From: Victivallis vadensis
Lineage (GTDB): Bacteria; Verrucomicrobiota; Lentisphaeria; Victivallales; Victivallaceae
Assembly: GCF_003096415.1 (NCBI RefSeq)
Contig: NZ_QEKH01000008.1
Coordinates: 62,001 to 126,000 of the forward strand
Reading direction: 5' to 3'
Length of the DNA stretch: 64,000 bases
In this document: piece by piece, positions 1-9,432 of the stretch
Position numbering within the stretch: the first letter of the stretch is position 1
Layout: the number at the start of each line of letters is the position of its first letter
Made by a program: the position numbers and the translations under genes
The notes under the pieces: generated by a model
The model's database searches: none
What the model was told of the DNA's origin: nothing
The model's input: only the letters and a program-made list of their open reading frames with translations

Positions 1-2
1 TC

Positions 3-929
3 GAAGGGCTGCAGGCGGTTCGCGACAACCTGAACGGCTCCTTCGAAGAGCTGGTCGCCCGCTGTATGGAGACGCTCTCCAACGAAGGCAAGCTGATCTT
101 CACCGGCATCGGCAAGAGCGGCTATATCGGCAAGAAGATCGCGGCGACGCTGTCCAGCGTCGGCTCGCCGTCGGTATTCATGCACCCGGTGGAGGCCCGC
201 CACGGCGACCTCGGCATGATCCAGAAGCATGACCTGCTGATCGCCCTCTCCTACAGCGGCGAAACCGAGGAGCTGCTCGTGGTGCTGAATCCGGCCAAGC
301 GGCTCGGCGTGCAGCTTGCCGCCATCACGGCCTCCGCCGGTTCGACTCTCGGACGCATGAGCGATCTGGTCGTGGAAATGCCGGTGCCGCAGGAGGCGTG
401 CCCGTTCAACCTCGCTCCGACCACCACCACCACGGCGCTGCTCGCACTCGGCGACGCGCTGGCGATGGTGCTGCTGGACCGGCAGGGATTCACCAAGTCC
501 GACTACGGCCGGCTCCATCCGGGCGGCGCGATCGGCAGGATGGTGACGCTGCGCGCGATGGACATCATGCGCGACCTTGAACATACCGCGATCGTCCCGC
601 CGGAGGCGAAGGTGCGCGACGCGCTTTACCGCATGAGCCATGCCCGCTGCGGCTCCGCGATCGTGGTCGCCCCGGACAACCGGCTGCTCGGCATTTTCAC
701 CGACGGCGACTTCCGCCGCTGGTGCGAAAAGGATATGTCGGTGCTGGAGCGTCTGATGAGCGAAGTGATGACTCCGAAGCCGGTCACTGTAAAGGCGGAA
801 CAGCTTGCGGTCGAAGTGCTTAAAACTCTGGAAACCCGCCATGTGGATGACATCGTGGTCGTGGACGACGGCGGCGTGGTGCAGGGCTTCATCGACGTGC
901 AGGACCTGCCCGGCCTGAAATTGATGTAA
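3..929 (+). CDS. kdsD: Arabinose-5-phosphate isomerase (KpsF/GutQ family), 5' truncated
   Basis: Converts ribulose-5-phosphate to arabinose-5-phosphate, the first step of Kdo synthesis for lipopolysaccharide, in the cytoplasm. The reading frame is open to the left edge, so the true start lies outside the window. The visible part has a SIS sugar-isomerase domain (FTGIGKSGYIGKKIA, then the phosphosugar-binding SYSGETEE) followed by two CBS domains (from about MRDLEHTAIVPP to the end), the usual KdsD order. The next gene begins about 45 bases downstream on the same strand and is envelope-related, as is the LptE-like lipoprotein after it, which fits an LPS/outer-membrane cluster. Family assignment is firm; the enzymatic role follows from the family. 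Confidence 0.93.
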   Translation, partial: EGLQAVRDNLNGSFEELVARCMETLSNEGKLIFTGIGKSGYIGKKIAATLSSVGSPSVFMHPVEARHGDLGMIQKHDLLIALSYSGETEELLVVLNPAKRLGVQLAAITASAGSTLGRMSDLVVEMPVPQEACPFNLAPTTTTTALLALGDALAMVLLDRQGFTKSDYGRLHPGGAIGRMVTLRAMDIMRDLEHTAIVPPEAKVRDALYRMSHARCGSAIVVAPDNRLLGIFTDGDFRRWCEKDMSVLERLMSEVMTPKPVTVKAEQLAVEVLKTLETRHVDDIVVVDDGGVVQGFIDVQDLPGLKLM

Positions 930-974
930 CAACCAGGCCGGTTGAAAGCGCCGGCGAAACCCGAGGATTGTTTG

Positions 975-2054
975 GTGGATAAATCAAAACTTCTGATGCT
1001 TGCCGCCGCATTTCTGCTGGCGCTGCCGCTTGCCGCCGACGATAAATCGGCCGACGATGCCTATCGTGAAGGTCTGGCACTCTATCAGGCAAAGGATTAC
1101 AAGGCGGCGGGCGACAAGTTCGAAGCCGCTGAAATCGAGGCGGATTCCCCGGCCATCAAGGCGAACTCGATCCGGGCGCAGATCGGCGCATGGCGGATGT
1201 GCAGGCTGCTCTACAAGGAGTTCGAGGCGATCGAGTCGCTGATGGAGCGTTTCCCGGAATACGCCGACTTCGTGGAGCTGGTGAAGCGGGAATACGAGAT
1301 CGCCGACGCCTATTATCAGGGCAAGCGGGACCTCGCGTTCTGGTCGCTGCGCTGGATTCCGTGGCTGGTCGGCGACGACAAGAGCATCGAAGTGTTTGAA
1401 AAGGCGCTGGACCGGGCGCCGTTCGCGGAATCCGCCCCGGAAGCGCGGCTGCGGCTGGCCTATCTCTTCGACCAGAAGGGAAAGGTCAAAGAGTCGCTGG
1501 AACAACTGCGGATCATCATCCGGGATTTCCCGGATGCGAAGGCGTGCCGTTACGCGTATCTGGCGCTGGCCAACGGCCTGTACGAGCTCTCCCGGCGCGG
1601 CGACGGCGACGGGGCGTACAACCGTGAATCCTACGAATTGTTCAAGACCTTTCTGGAGAAGTACCCGGATGCGCCCGAAGCGCCGTGGGTCAAAGTGCGC
1701 ATGGTCCGCTCCCGCGACATCCAGGCGGGACGGCTCTACGAGCTGGCTGAATACTATGAACGCGCCGGGCGCAAGGAGGCCTCCGAACGCTACCTCGCCC
1801 AGGTGCTGAAGGATTATCCCGACACCACGTCGGCGGACGCCTCCGAGCGGCTGCTCGTGAAGCTGGACAGCACTTTCGTGCCGGAGGATTTCCGGGAAAA
1901 GCCGGAGGGGCGGCTGCCCCACTACCGGACCCGCCCGATTCCGGCGGAGGCCTCGCAACTGCTGATCGCCCCCGGCGACAGTGACCGCCGCTTCCTGCTG
2001 CCGGTCTTCAGCGTGCATCTGCCGGACGAACAGGATAAGGAGAAAAGCGAATGA
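975..2054 (+). CDS. Exported TPR-repeat protein (BamD/YbgF-like)
   Basis: A protein of about 359 residues with a signal peptide (hydrophobic LLMLAAAFLLALPLAA, cleavage likely before DDKSADD) and TPR-like helical repeats, such as AYREGLALYQAKDYKAAGDKF near the N-terminus and later YPDA/FPDA helix ends typical of BamD/YbgF-like proteins. GTG at 975 is preferred: GAGGA lies 7 bases upstream and this start gives a clean signal peptide. A TTG at 942 would add 11 polar residues. There is no lipobox cysteine. The stop overlaps the ATG of the LptE-like gene (ATGA), so the two are translationally coupled. Probably a periplasmic scaffold in envelope assembly; the partner is not known. Confidence 0.8.
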   Translation: MDKSKLLMLAAAFLLALPLAADDKSADDAYREGLALYQAKDYKAAGDKFEAAEIEADSPAIKANSIRAQIGAWRMCRLLYKEFEAIESLMERFPEYADFVELVKREYEIADAYYQGKRDLAFWSLRWIPWLVGDDKSIEVFEKALDRAPFAESAPEARLRLAYLFDQKGKVKESLEQLRIIIRDFPDAKACRYAYLALANGLYELSRRGDGDGAYNRESYELFKTFLEKYPDAPEAPWVKVRMVRSRDIQAGRLYELAEYYERAGRKEASERYLAQVLKDYPDTTSADASERLLVKLDSTFVPEDFREKPEGRLPHYRTRPIPAEASQLLIAPGDSDRRFLLPVFSVHLPDEQDKEKSE

Positions 2055-2560
2055 GAGTTGCCGCATTGATGATGTTGACGCTGCTGCTGGCCTGCGTGTC
2101 CGGCTGCGGCTACCGGGTCGGATCGCTGATGCACCCGCAGATCCGGACCGTCGCGGTCGCGCCGGTGGTCAATGAAACCATCGCCTACAACGTTTCCGCC
2201 GAAGTGCGCGGGCTGCTCTGCGAGGCTTTCATGACCGACGGTTCGCTGAAGCTGGTGGATATGAGCAAGGCGGACTGTATCGTGTACGCACGGGTGCTGG
2301 GCGTGAATTTCTCCGAAATCTCGTGGGCGACCAAAAGCAACGACTTCGACGTGCCGAACCAGTGGCGGGTTTCGCTGCTCATCGAATATTCCGTGGTGAT
2401 TCCGGGACAGGCCAAGCCGCTGCTCACCGCGCGCAAAGCCAGCGGTTCCGCCGATTTCCAGACCGGCGCGGACCAGGAGATCGGACGGCGCAACGGTATC
2501 CGGCAGGCCGCCTACGCCGCGGCGAAAAATGTGGTTGCCGGCATCACGGAAGCGTGGTAA
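2051..2560 (+). CDS. lptE: LptE-like LPS-assembly lipoprotein
   Basis: A small outer-membrane lipoprotein of 169 residues. The N-terminus is a lipoprotein signal ending in the lipobox ACVSGC (Cys about 19). The following GYRVGSLMHPQIRTVAVAPVVNET and the alternation of RGLLCEAFMTDGSLKLV resemble the LptE family, which plugs LptD and helps insert LPS into the outer membrane. Its ATG overlaps the stop of the TPR gene by four bases. The placement after kdsD and an exported TPR protein supports an envelope role. LptE sequences diverge strongly, so the name rests on lipobox, size, N-terminal pattern and context. Confidence 0.7.
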   Translation: MRVAALMMLTLLLACVSGCGYRVGSLMHPQIRTVAVAPVVNETIAYNVSAEVRGLLCEAFMTDGSLKLVDMSKADCIVYARVLGVNFSEISWATKSNDFDVPNQWRVSLLIEYSVVIPGQAKPLLTARKASGSADFQTGADQEIGRRNGIRQAAYAAAKNVVAGITEAW

Positions 2561-2582
2561 TTTCAGAACGGAGGTAGACGGT

Positions 2583-3011
2583 ATGGGCAATTGTATTTTC
2601 TGCAAAATCGCGGCCGGTGAAATTCCGGCGGTCAAAATTTACGAAGACGAGCTGGTGCTGGCGTTTCTGGACATCGGCCCGATCAACTTCGGGCATACGC
2701 TGGTGATCCCGAAGGAACACCACGAGTCCAGCTCCACGATCCCCGAGGCGACGGCGGGACGGATGTTCCATATCGGTTCGCGGATCGGCATCGCCCTGCG
2801 GCGGGAGCTGGATTACGACGCTTTCAACCTGCATCTGGCCGATGGGACGGCCGCCGGCCAGGTGGTGCCCCACGCCCATTTGCACGTGGTGCCGCGCGGC
2901 GTCGAAGACGGTTTCCACTGGAACTGGCGCCAGCTCAACTATCAGGAAGGACAGGCCGCCGAAATCGCCGCGAAGGTGGCGAAACGGCTTGGAAGCGCAC
3001 TCGAAAAATAA
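2583..3011 (+). CDS. HIT family nucleotide hydrolase/transferase
   Basis: A 142-residue cytoplasmic histidine-triad protein. The catalytic HAHLHVV triad is visible near residue 100, and the N-terminus GNCIFCKIAAGEIPAVKIYEDE is the classic HIT start with the CxxC pair. HIT proteins hydrolyse nucleoside phosphoramidates or dinucleotides; the substrate here cannot be told. ATG 2583 was chosen because GGAGG lies just upstream and the HIT domain begins immediately; an in-frame ATG at 2529 inside the preceding gene has no support. It sits 22 bases after the LptE-like gene. Confidence 0.92.
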   Translation: MGNCIFCKIAAGEIPAVKIYEDELVLAFLDIGPINFGHTLVIPKEHHESSSTIPEATAGRMFHIGSRIGIALRRELDYDAFNLHLADGTAAGQVVPHAHLHVVPRGVEDGFHWNWRQLNYQEGQAAEIAAKVAKRLGSALEK

Positions 3012-3047
3012 CAGGCGGCCGTGAAGCACGGCGGAAGGAGGCGGCAA

Positions 3048-3683
3048 ATGCCGAAGGTGTTGCGAACTGTATTGTTGACGATTCTGCTGACGGCCGGGGC
3101 GCTGCTCTCCGGCGCCGATCTTCTCGACACGCTCGGGGAGCAGCTGGATAAGCTCGAACCGCGCTTCTGGCCGGCTTTGGCCCGTTCTCCCGACTCCGAT
3201 TACCACAAGCAGACCAAGGAACTGCTGCGCGAAACAATGGGGACCTGCCGGGATATCCAGCGCGAATTGAGCCGGCAGGGCATCCGGTTTGAGCCCAACA
3301 CCGCCGGAGAGATGATGAAATTGCAGCGCATGTTCGACGAGGATGTGAAGCGTTCGATGGCGAGCTGCTACACGGTGCGGATTCCCGCGACCGGCATGAC
3401 CGCCTACGACCGGGAGTTCCAGCGGCTCCAGTCCCGGCAGGGCAAGCGCAAGGCCGACAAGAAAACCGCCTCCCTCTCCACGGTCGATCCGGACGCCTAT
3501 GAAAACTGGCTCAACGATCAGGTGAACCGGAGCCTGAAGCAGATCCGCCGGTCCAGCGGCGACCGGAACGCGCGGCAGGACGAAAACATGAAGAGCAAAA
3601 TCACCGAATTCTGCGAAGCGGTCGCGAAAATCCGGGTCGCGCTCGTCCGGCTCCGGCAGGAAGTCAAACTGCAGTTCCGCTGA
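3048..3683 (+). CDS. Exported protein of unknown function
   Basis: About 211 residues. A signal peptide (VLRTVLLTILLTAGALLSGA) precedes a charged, helix-rich body with many Arg, Lys and Gln, including KRKADKKTASLSTVD and a C-terminal helix KIRVALVRLRQEVKLQFR. No catalytic motif is recognised. ATG 3048 follows a strong AAGGAGG; a GTG at 3021 in the same frame would put nine basic residues in front of the signal peptide and is less likely. The gene ends exactly where the convergent nadE ends (no intergenic bases). It may be the last gene of the envelope-related cluster, but no function can be assigned. Confidence 0.7.
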   Translation: MPKVLRTVLLTILLTAGALLSGADLLDTLGEQLDKLEPRFWPALARSPDSDYHKQTKELLRETMGTCRDIQRELSRQGIRFEPNTAGEMMKLQRMFDEDVKRSMASCYTVRIPATGMTAYDREFQRLQSRQGKRKADKKTASLSTVDPDAYENWLNDQVNRSLKQIRRSSGDRNARQDENMKSKITEFCEAVAKIRVALVRLRQEVKLQFR

Positions 3684-5585
3684 TCAGCGCCAGGCGGCGA
3701 ACGAAGCGTCGGCGGGCATCCGCCAGTCGCCGCGCGGCGACAGCGAAATGGTGCCGACCTTCGGCCCGTCCGGAATGCAGTTGCGCTTGAACTGCTGCTG
3801 GAAGAAGCGGCGCAGGAAAGTCGCCAGCGTCCGGTCGATCAGCTCCGCCGGATAACTCCCCTCGAACGCCGCTTCAGCCAGGAAGCGGATCTTCTCCGGC
3901 TCCGCGCCGTACTTGATGAAGTGGTACAGAAAGAAGTCGTGCAGCTCGTAGGGGCCGATCAGGTCCTCGGTTTTCTGGTTGATCGTGCCGTCCTCGGCGG
4001 CGGGCAGCAGCTCGGGGCTGACCGGGGTGTCGATCACGTCGCGCAACACCGCCGCCAGCTCCGGTTCGGCCCGCTCCGCGGTGGTTTCGATCAGGAAACG
4101 GATCAGGGTTTTCGGAATCGAACAGTTCACCGCGTACATCGACATGTGGTCGCCGTTGTAGGTGCTCCAGCCGAGCGCGATTTCGGAGAGGTCGCCGGTA
4201 CCGACCACCATCCCGCCGGATTTGTTCGCGACATCCATCAGAATCTGGGTCCGCTCGCGCGCCTGCACGTTTTCGTAGGCGGTGTCGAGCACCGCCGGAT
4301 CGTGGCCGATATCCTCGAAGTGGCGCAGACAGGCGGGCCTGATATCGACCTCGCGCAGCGTCACGCCGAGCAGTTTGCAGAGTTTCACCGCGTTGTTGTA
4401 GGTGCGGCCGGTAGTGCCGAAGCCGGGCATGGTGAATGCGGCGATGTCCGAAGCCGGGCGGCCGAGCAGTTTGCAGCACTCCGCCGCGACCAGCAGCGCC
4501 AGCGTCGAATCCAGCCCGCCGGAAATGCCGATCACCATGGTTTTCGCATGGGTATGTTCAATCCGCTTCGCGAGGCCGGCGCACTGGATGTCGAAGATTT
4601 CGAGGCAGCGTTCACGGCGGTCCGCCGCCCCTTCCGGTACGAAGGGCCGGGGCGGATTGTACGCGAATTCGAGGTCCGGCGAACCGGCGGCCTCCTCCAG
4701 CTCAACCCTGCGGTAGACGCGGTCGAGCGGTTCATTGTCGTTGAAGGAACTTTCCGAACAGCGCGCCGCGCCGAGCCGCCCGAAGTCCACGTCGGCGTAA
4801 ATCACCGAATTGCCGCGGTCGAACCGGCGGTTTTCCGCCGCGAGCCGCCCGTTGTCGGCGATCAGTGCATGGCCGCCGAACACCACGTCGGAGGTGGATT
4901 CATGCACCCCCGCCGAAGCCAGCACATAGGCGGCAAGACAGCGGGCGCTCTGCTGTTTCACCAGATCGCGGCGGTAGGCGGCCTTGGAGGCGAGTTCGGT
5001 TCCGGCGGAGAGGTTGAAGATCGCCCGCGCCCCGGCCAGGGCCAGGCCGGACGACGGCGGACGCACCCCCCACAGGTCCTCGCAAAGCTCGACCGCGAAC
5101 CGGAAGCCGCGTCCGCCGTCGAACCACAGATCGGAGCCGAACGGCACCGGCCGCCGGTCGATCCGCACCAGTTCGCCCGCAACCTTCGCGCCGGAACGGA
5201 AATGGCGCTTTTCGTAGAACTCCCGGTAATTCGGCAGCAGCGACTTAGGGACCAGCCCCCGGATCATCCCGTTCTGCGCGACGGCGGCGACGTTGTAGAT
5301 GCCTTCGCCGAACTTCAGCGGGAATCCGAAGATCGCGACGGTCCCCTGCCCTGCCGTGGCCTTCGCGAACCCGGCCGCCGCGGACTCGGCCCGCTCCAGC
5401 AGTCGTTCCTGAAAAAACAGGTCGCCGCAGGAGTAGCCGGTCACGGAAAGTTCCGGGAACACGACCGCCGCCGCCTGTTTCACGCACGCTTCGCGGTAGC
5501 ACTCCAGCATTTGAGAAAGGTTGAACTCGACATCCGCCACCCGGATCACCGGGACAGCCGCCGCCAGACGATAAAATCCGAACAT
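3684..5585 (-). CDS. nadE: Glutamine-dependent NAD+ synthetase
   Basis: Makes NAD+ from nicotinic acid adenine dinucleotide, ATP and glutamine. At 633 residues it has the two-domain form: an N-terminal nitrilase-fold glutaminase (Glu in VVFPELSVTGYSCGD, Lys in LVPKSLLPNYREF, Cys in AVELCEDLW) and a C-terminal synthetase with the PP-loop GISGGLDSTLALLV near residue 352. The glutaminase domain means it can use glutamine, unlike the short ammonia-only enzyme. GGAG lies just upstream of ATG 5585. It is transcribed leftward, head-on into the exported protein at 3048-3683. Confidence 0.95.
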   Translation of the reverse strand: MFGFYRLAAAVPVIRVADVEFNLSQMLECYREACVKQAAAVVFPELSVTGYSCGDLFFQERLLERAESAAAGFAKATAGQGTVAIFGFPLKFGEGIYNVAAVAQNGMIRGLVPKSLLPNYREFYEKRHFRSGAKVAGELVRIDRRPVPFGSDLWFDGGRGFRFAVELCEDLWGVRPPSSGLALAGARAIFNLSAGTELASKAAYRRDLVKQQSARCLAAYVLASAGVHESTSDVVFGGHALIADNGRLAAENRRFDRGNSVIYADVDFGRLGAARCSESSFNDNEPLDRVYRRVELEEAAGSPDLEFAYNPPRPFVPEGAADRRERCLEIFDIQCAGLAKRIEHTHAKTMVIGISGGLDSTLALLVAAECCKLLGRPASDIAAFTMPGFGTTGRTYNNAVKLCKLLGVTLREVDIRPACLRHFEDIGHDPAVLDTAYENVQARERTQILMDVANKSGGMVVGTGDLSEIALGWSTYNGDHMSMYAVNCSIPKTLIRFLIETTAERAEPELAAVLRDVIDTPVSPELLPAAEDGTINQKTEDLIGPYELHDFFLYHFIKYGAEPEKIRFLAEAAFEGSYPAELIDRTLATFLRRFFQQQFKRNCIPDGPKVGTISLSPRGDWRMPADASFAAWR

Positions 5586-5775
5586 CGCAACTCCATGCTT
5601 GAATCAAAAATTTCATTTGCATTAATGTACCCGGTCAACCGGTCTGATGCAAGATGCTGCCGCCGCTTCCTCTTCATTTTTCACGGTTTCCGTGCTCTCC
5701 AGCCGATATCCGGTAATCATTAAGAGAAATAGCGCCATACCACTCCATTCCTTCAAGTTCAGGATAACACGGAAT

Positions 5776-5961
5776 ATGTATAAACGTCGACACCAGATTG
5801 GTCTGCCCTTCTACCTGCCCGGCGCGGTGATCGCGGCGGTTCCCGCATGGCTGCTGACCAACTGGTTCCATGACACGAAAGCCGGAACCGCCCTCGGCCC
5901 CTTCCGGGAGTTCGACCGGGAAATCCTGCGGCAGTTGACCGAAAAGAAAGAAAAAGAGTAA
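5776..5961 (+). CDS. Small putative membrane protein
   Basis: A 61-residue reading frame with one hydrophobic stretch (FYLPGAVIAAVPAWLLTNWF) after a basic start (MYKRRHQ) and a charged tail ending in EKKEKE. This layout fits a single-span inner-membrane protein with the N-terminus inside. AGGATA lies 9 bases upstream of ATG 5776. The frame is open further upstream, but the upstream part is not protein-like. It sits alone between divergent nadE and convergent argC. No family is recognised and the gene could be spurious. Confidence 0.45.
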   Translation: MYKRRHQIGLPFYLPGAVIAAVPAWLLTNWFHDTKAGTALGPFREFDREILRQLTEKKEKE

Positions 5962-6090
5962 TCGCCGGCGCGAAGTGCCGCTGTGCTCGTTTGACCGCAT
6001 TTCACCACAAGTTTACAGACCGGCTCACGTCCGGCCTGAACGCGGAGACGAATCTACGCACACCAGGCTGCGTTGAATGGTTCAAGCGGC

Positions 6091-6132
6091 AAAAAATCAG
6101 GGGAGAAGCACGGGCAACCATGCTCTCCCCTG
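6091..6132 (-). terminator. Rho-independent terminator of argC
   Basis: On the minus strand a stem with arms CAGGGGAGA/TCTCCCCTG and an inner GCA/TGC pairing is followed by a run of six U. It lies 25 bases past the argC stop. Confidence 0.85.
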
Positions 6133-6156
6133 AACTCTTGTCTGCACTCCCCGGGG

Positions 6157-7185
6157 TCAGATCAGGCCGGCGGCTTCATCGAGGCCGAAGCGGATGTTCA
6201 TGCACTGCACCGCCTGTCCCGACGCGCCCTTGGTCAGGTTGTCGATCACCGAAGTCACGATCACCTTGTTGGTGTGCGGATCGAGGTTGTAACCGATTTC
6301 GCAGGTGTTGGTCATCGACACGTATTTGGTGTCGGCGCAACGCTTCGCGGGAAGAATCCGCACGAACTGCTCCTTGCCGTAAGCCTGTTCATAGACTTCG
6401 CCGATTTTTTCCAGCGTGCAGCCGTCGGCGGCATCCATCAGGATCGTCGAATTGATGCAGCGGTTCATCGGAGCAAGGTGCGGGATGAAGTTGATCGCCA
6501 TCTCCGGCACGCCCGCTGCGAACGCCATCTCCTGCTCGATTTCCGGCAGGTGGCGGTGGCCGACGACGCCGTAGGCTTTCAGGCTCTCGTTGCACTCCGG
6601 GAAGATATACGGCAGGTCAACCTTGCGTCCCGCCCCGGTCACGCCGGAGCAACTGACCACCGCGATACCGGTCGGCTTGACCAGCTTCGCCGCCAGCAGC
6701 GGCGCGGTCGGCAGGATCGAACTGGTCGGATAGCACCCCGCGCACGCGACGAGATCGGCGGTGCGGAGCTGATCGCGGTAACGCTCCGGCAGGCCGTAGA
6801 CCGCCTTGGCGAGCAGTTCCGGAGCCGGATGGTCCACCTTGTAATACTCCTTGTACTTCGCGGCGCTCTTGAGCCGGAAGTCGGCGGAAATGTCGAACAC
6901 CTTCACGCCCGCCTTCAACAGCGGAATCGCGTATTCGGTCGCCAGCCCGTGCGGCAGTGCGAGGATCGCGGCATCGCACTTCGCGGCGATCTCATCCACC
7001 TTCGGCTCCACGAAGGTCAGCGGAGCGCCGGTGAAGCGCGGAAACACCGTGGACACCGGCTCGCCGGCGTTTTTGCGGGAGGTGATCGCGACCACTTCCG
7101 CGTTGGGGTGGCGCAACAGGATACGGAGCAGTTCCTCGCCCGCATAACCCGATGCGCCGAAAACTGCGACTCTGACTTTACTCAT
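6157..7185 (-). CDS. argC: N-acetyl-gamma-glutamyl-phosphate reductase
   Basis: The third step of arginine/ornithine synthesis: NADPH-dependent reduction of N-acetylglutamyl phosphate to the semialdehyde. The 342 residues have the N-terminal dinucleotide-binding motif VAVFGASGYAGEELLRIL, the catalytic cysteine in ACAGCYPTSS (about residue 148), and the C-terminal histidine region (VVGHRHLPEIEQE). Length and motif order match the long ArgC type. It is a single-gene unit with its own terminator downstream; no other arg gene is adjacent. Confidence 0.96.
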   Translation of the reverse strand: MSKVRVAVFGASGYAGEELLRILLRHPNAEVVAITSRKNAGEPVSTVFPRFTGAPLTFVEPKVDEIAAKCDAAILALPHGLATEYAIPLLKAGVKVFDISADFRLKSAAKYKEYYKVDHPAPELLAKAVYGLPERYRDQLRTADLVACAGCYPTSSILPTAPLLAAKLVKPTGIAVVSCSGVTGAGRKVDLPYIFPECNESLKAYGVVGHRHLPEIEQEMAFAAGVPEMAINFIPHLAPMNRCINSTILMDAADGCTLEKIGEVYEQAYGKEQFVRILPAKRCADTKYVSMTNTCEIGYNLDPHTNKVIVTSVIDNLTKGASGQAVQCMNIRFGLDEAAGLI

Positions 7186-7214
7186 TTTATAACCTCTTTC
7201 AACAAAGGATGTTG

Positions 7215-9296
7215 TTAACGCAATTTACCATAGGCGTTGTCGAACCGCTCAAACGAACGCTCCAGCGTTTCGGCATCCACCAGCCCCGTATTCAGGTACT
7301 CGCTGAGCAGCTGCTTCGGGTCGACCACCTTCTCCACCGCCCGGGCACTCGATTTCGCGAAGTTCCCGGCGATGGCGGCCTGCAGCTCGGCGGCAAGGTC
7401 GAGCGCCGGAGCGGCTTCCTCCGGCTCCTGCTTCACGCCGACCAGCTTTTCCAGCTCGGAACAGATCCGGTTCTGGTCGGCTTCCGCCGCTGCGGCCTGC
7501 TTTTCGAGCCTCTCCAGCGCCTTCGCATCTCCGGCGATGGCGCTTTTCAGCAACTGCGCCGCGCTGTTCAGCTTCCCGAAGCGGTCGAGATGCTCCACCG
7601 CCAGCGATGCTTCGTCGACCGTTTCGCCGCGCTTCAGCGCCGAAAACGCGGCCGCCAGCGGACGGGCCACCGTCTTGGCAAGCGTCAGCTTGTCGACCAG
7701 CACCCGTTTGCGAGCGCCGGAGAGCGCCTGCTCGAACCTGGCGCACGCCTTCTTCTCCTGATCGAAAGTCCGGCGGCAGGCCAGCTCGCGCAATTCGCGC
7801 TGAATCTCGTGATACCGTTTCTCCGCCGCGCCCGGTTCGGAGATCGCCGTTCCAAGTTGTTCCAGCTCCGCGATCAATTCGCGGCTGCGGTTCTCGCGCC
7901 CCGCGAACGCCTCACGGCAGCCGGAGAAGAATTTGTCCATCGCGGCGTTGAATTTCGCCGCGAGTTCCGGCTCCGCCCGGCCGGCGGCACCGGCGCTCTG
8001 ATATTCGGCCCGGAGCTGCTTGGCGCGCCGGACCGCCTGTTCGCCGGACTGCTCGGCCAGTGTTTCAGCTTCCGCAATCAGCGCGCGTTTCTTTTCGGCG
8101 ATCGCATCGAACTTGCGGTTGCGCTCGTCGAAATAGGCGCTGCGCGCGCCGAAGAATTTGTCCGCCGAAGCCCGGAAGTTGGCGTAAAGCGTTTTTTCCG
8201 CCGCTCCGGCGTGCGGAATCGTCTTCCATGCCGCCTGCAGGGTCTTGAACGCCTCGCTGGTCACATTCCACTCGGTCGAATCGGCCAGTTTGGCCGCCTG
8301 CTCGCAGAGCCCCTGCTTGGTCAGGGCCGCCTGCTTCTGCTCCTGGCGGCGCTGCGCGAAATACTCGTCGACCCGGTGCTGAAGCGCGCGGGTGGCCTCC
8401 AGATAACGGGTGTTGATTTCTTCGTTCTTGACTTTGGGCACACCGCCGAGGTTCTTCCACTTCTCGCGCAGTTCGTGCAATGCCCTGGCCGCTTTGGGCA
8501 GTTCGCTGTCCGGCACCGCGTTGAGCTTGTCCAGCTCGGCGCAGAGGTCCAGTTTGTGCGTGTAGCTCTCCCAGCGGGCGAGGTCGAGCGTCTCATAGTG
8601 CATCGCCAGCCGGGCCGCGGCTTTGTGCAGCGCGTCGACATAACGGTCGGCGGCCTGCTTGGGAACGCGCCCGAGCGCCGCATATTCGATCTCGATTTCG
8701 GTTTTGCGGTCATGCAGCAGATTCATATCCTCGCCGGCGGTCAGGGCGGTGAACTCCTCCGCCAGCTTCAGCGCCTTTTCCGCCTTCTCCCGGTCGGCAG
8801 CGGCTTCCGCATCCAGCTTCTCCTTGAGCGGCCGGAACTTCGCTTCAAATCCGGCGGCATCCACCGCGTCGGCACCGACCGCATTCACGATATCGTTCCA
8901 TTTGCGTTCCAGCGCCTCCGCTTCGCCGAGCGTCGCCAGGTCGCCGGCGGCGATCAGCGCGTCGAGTTCGCCCGTCACAGCGGCGGCGGCCTCCAGCTTC
9001 GCGGCGCGCGCTTTGAGCTTCGCTTCGTTTTCGGCGGCAGCGGTTTCAGCGGCCTGCACGGCTTCCGCGAACCGCTTGTCCAGAATTTCCGCATATTCGG
9101 GAGGAGGGAGCGGCAAAGCGTGAAACGCGGCGGTCAGCCGCCCGATTTCGGCAGGATAATCCTCCACCACCTTCGACGGCAGTTGTTCCAGCTCCGCGCA
9201 AACCGCTTCGCGCTGATGCAGGAGATCCCGGAGCGCGTCGGGAATTCCGACGACGACGGGCCGATTGGATTGGAGATTGTCAACTTGTTCGCTCAT
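7215..9296 (-). CDS. DUF349 repeat coiled-coil protein
   Basis: A cytoplasmic, Ala/Glu/Lys-rich protein of about 693 residues made almost entirely of helical coiled coil. Several stretches match the DUF349 repeat pattern (W near the start, then K, a G-x-P turn and an R-rich helix end), for example REKWKNLGGVPKVKNEEIN and later AWKTIPHAGAAEKTLYANFR. The function of DUF349 proteins is not established. ATG 9296 (MSEQVDNLQ) was chosen because GAGGGA lies just upstream; the frame continues to 9425 through low-complexity sequence. A good sigma-70 promoter sits at 9433-9461. It ends 29 bases before the start of argC on the same strand. Confidence 0.8.
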   Translation of the reverse strand: MSEQVDNLQSNRPVVVGIPDALRDLLHQREAVCAELEQLPSKVVEDYPAEIGRLTAAFHALPLPPPEYAEILDKRFAEAVQAAETAAAENEAKLKARAAKLEAAAAVTGELDALIAAGDLATLGEAEALERKWNDIVNAVGADAVDAAGFEAKFRPLKEKLDAEAAADREKAEKALKLAEEFTALTAGEDMNLLHDRKTEIEIEYAALGRVPKQAADRYVDALHKAAARLAMHYETLDLARWESYTHKLDLCAELDKLNAVPDSELPKAARALHELREKWKNLGGVPKVKNEEINTRYLEATRALQHRVDEYFAQRRQEQKQAALTKQGLCEQAAKLADSTEWNVTSEAFKTLQAAWKTIPHAGAAEKTLYANFRASADKFFGARSAYFDERNRKFDAIAEKKRALIAEAETLAEQSGEQAVRRAKQLRAEYQSAGAAGRAEPELAAKFNAAMDKFFSGCREAFAGRENRSRELIAELEQLGTAISEPGAAEKRYHEIQRELRELACRRTFDQEKKACARFEQALSGARKRVLVDKLTLAKTVARPLAAAFSALKRGETVDEASLAVEHLDRFGKLNSAAQLLKSAIAGDAKALERLEKQAAAAEADQNRICSELEKLVGVKQEPEEAAPALDLAAELQAAIAGNFAKSSARAVEKVVDPKQLLSEYLNTGLVDAETLERSFERFDNAYGKLR

Positions 9297-9432
9297 GAGT
9301 CCCTCATTCCCGAATTTCTCGGCCTCGGCGGGACGGCTTTCGCCGTCCGGCCTGCGCCGGCTCTGTAAAGTACCGCGGAATTCCCACCTCCCCCGGAGCG
9401 CCGGAATTCCGCAAAATAATGCCATTCCGTAA

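Noticed and set aside
942-974. TTG start 33 bases upstream for the TPR protein
   Set aside because: It would place polar residues ahead of the signal peptide and lacks a ribosome-binding site; GTG 975 has GAGGA at proper distance.
3921-5723. 600-codon open frame opposite nadE
   Set aside because: It is the antisense frame of a clear NAD synthetase gene; the His/Arg/Gly-rich translation has no domain and codon bias explains the lack of stops.
7209-9368. 719-codon open frame opposite the DUF349 gene
   Set aside because: Shadow of an Ala/Glu-rich coiled-coil gene in GC-rich DNA; no ribosome-binding site or protein motifs.
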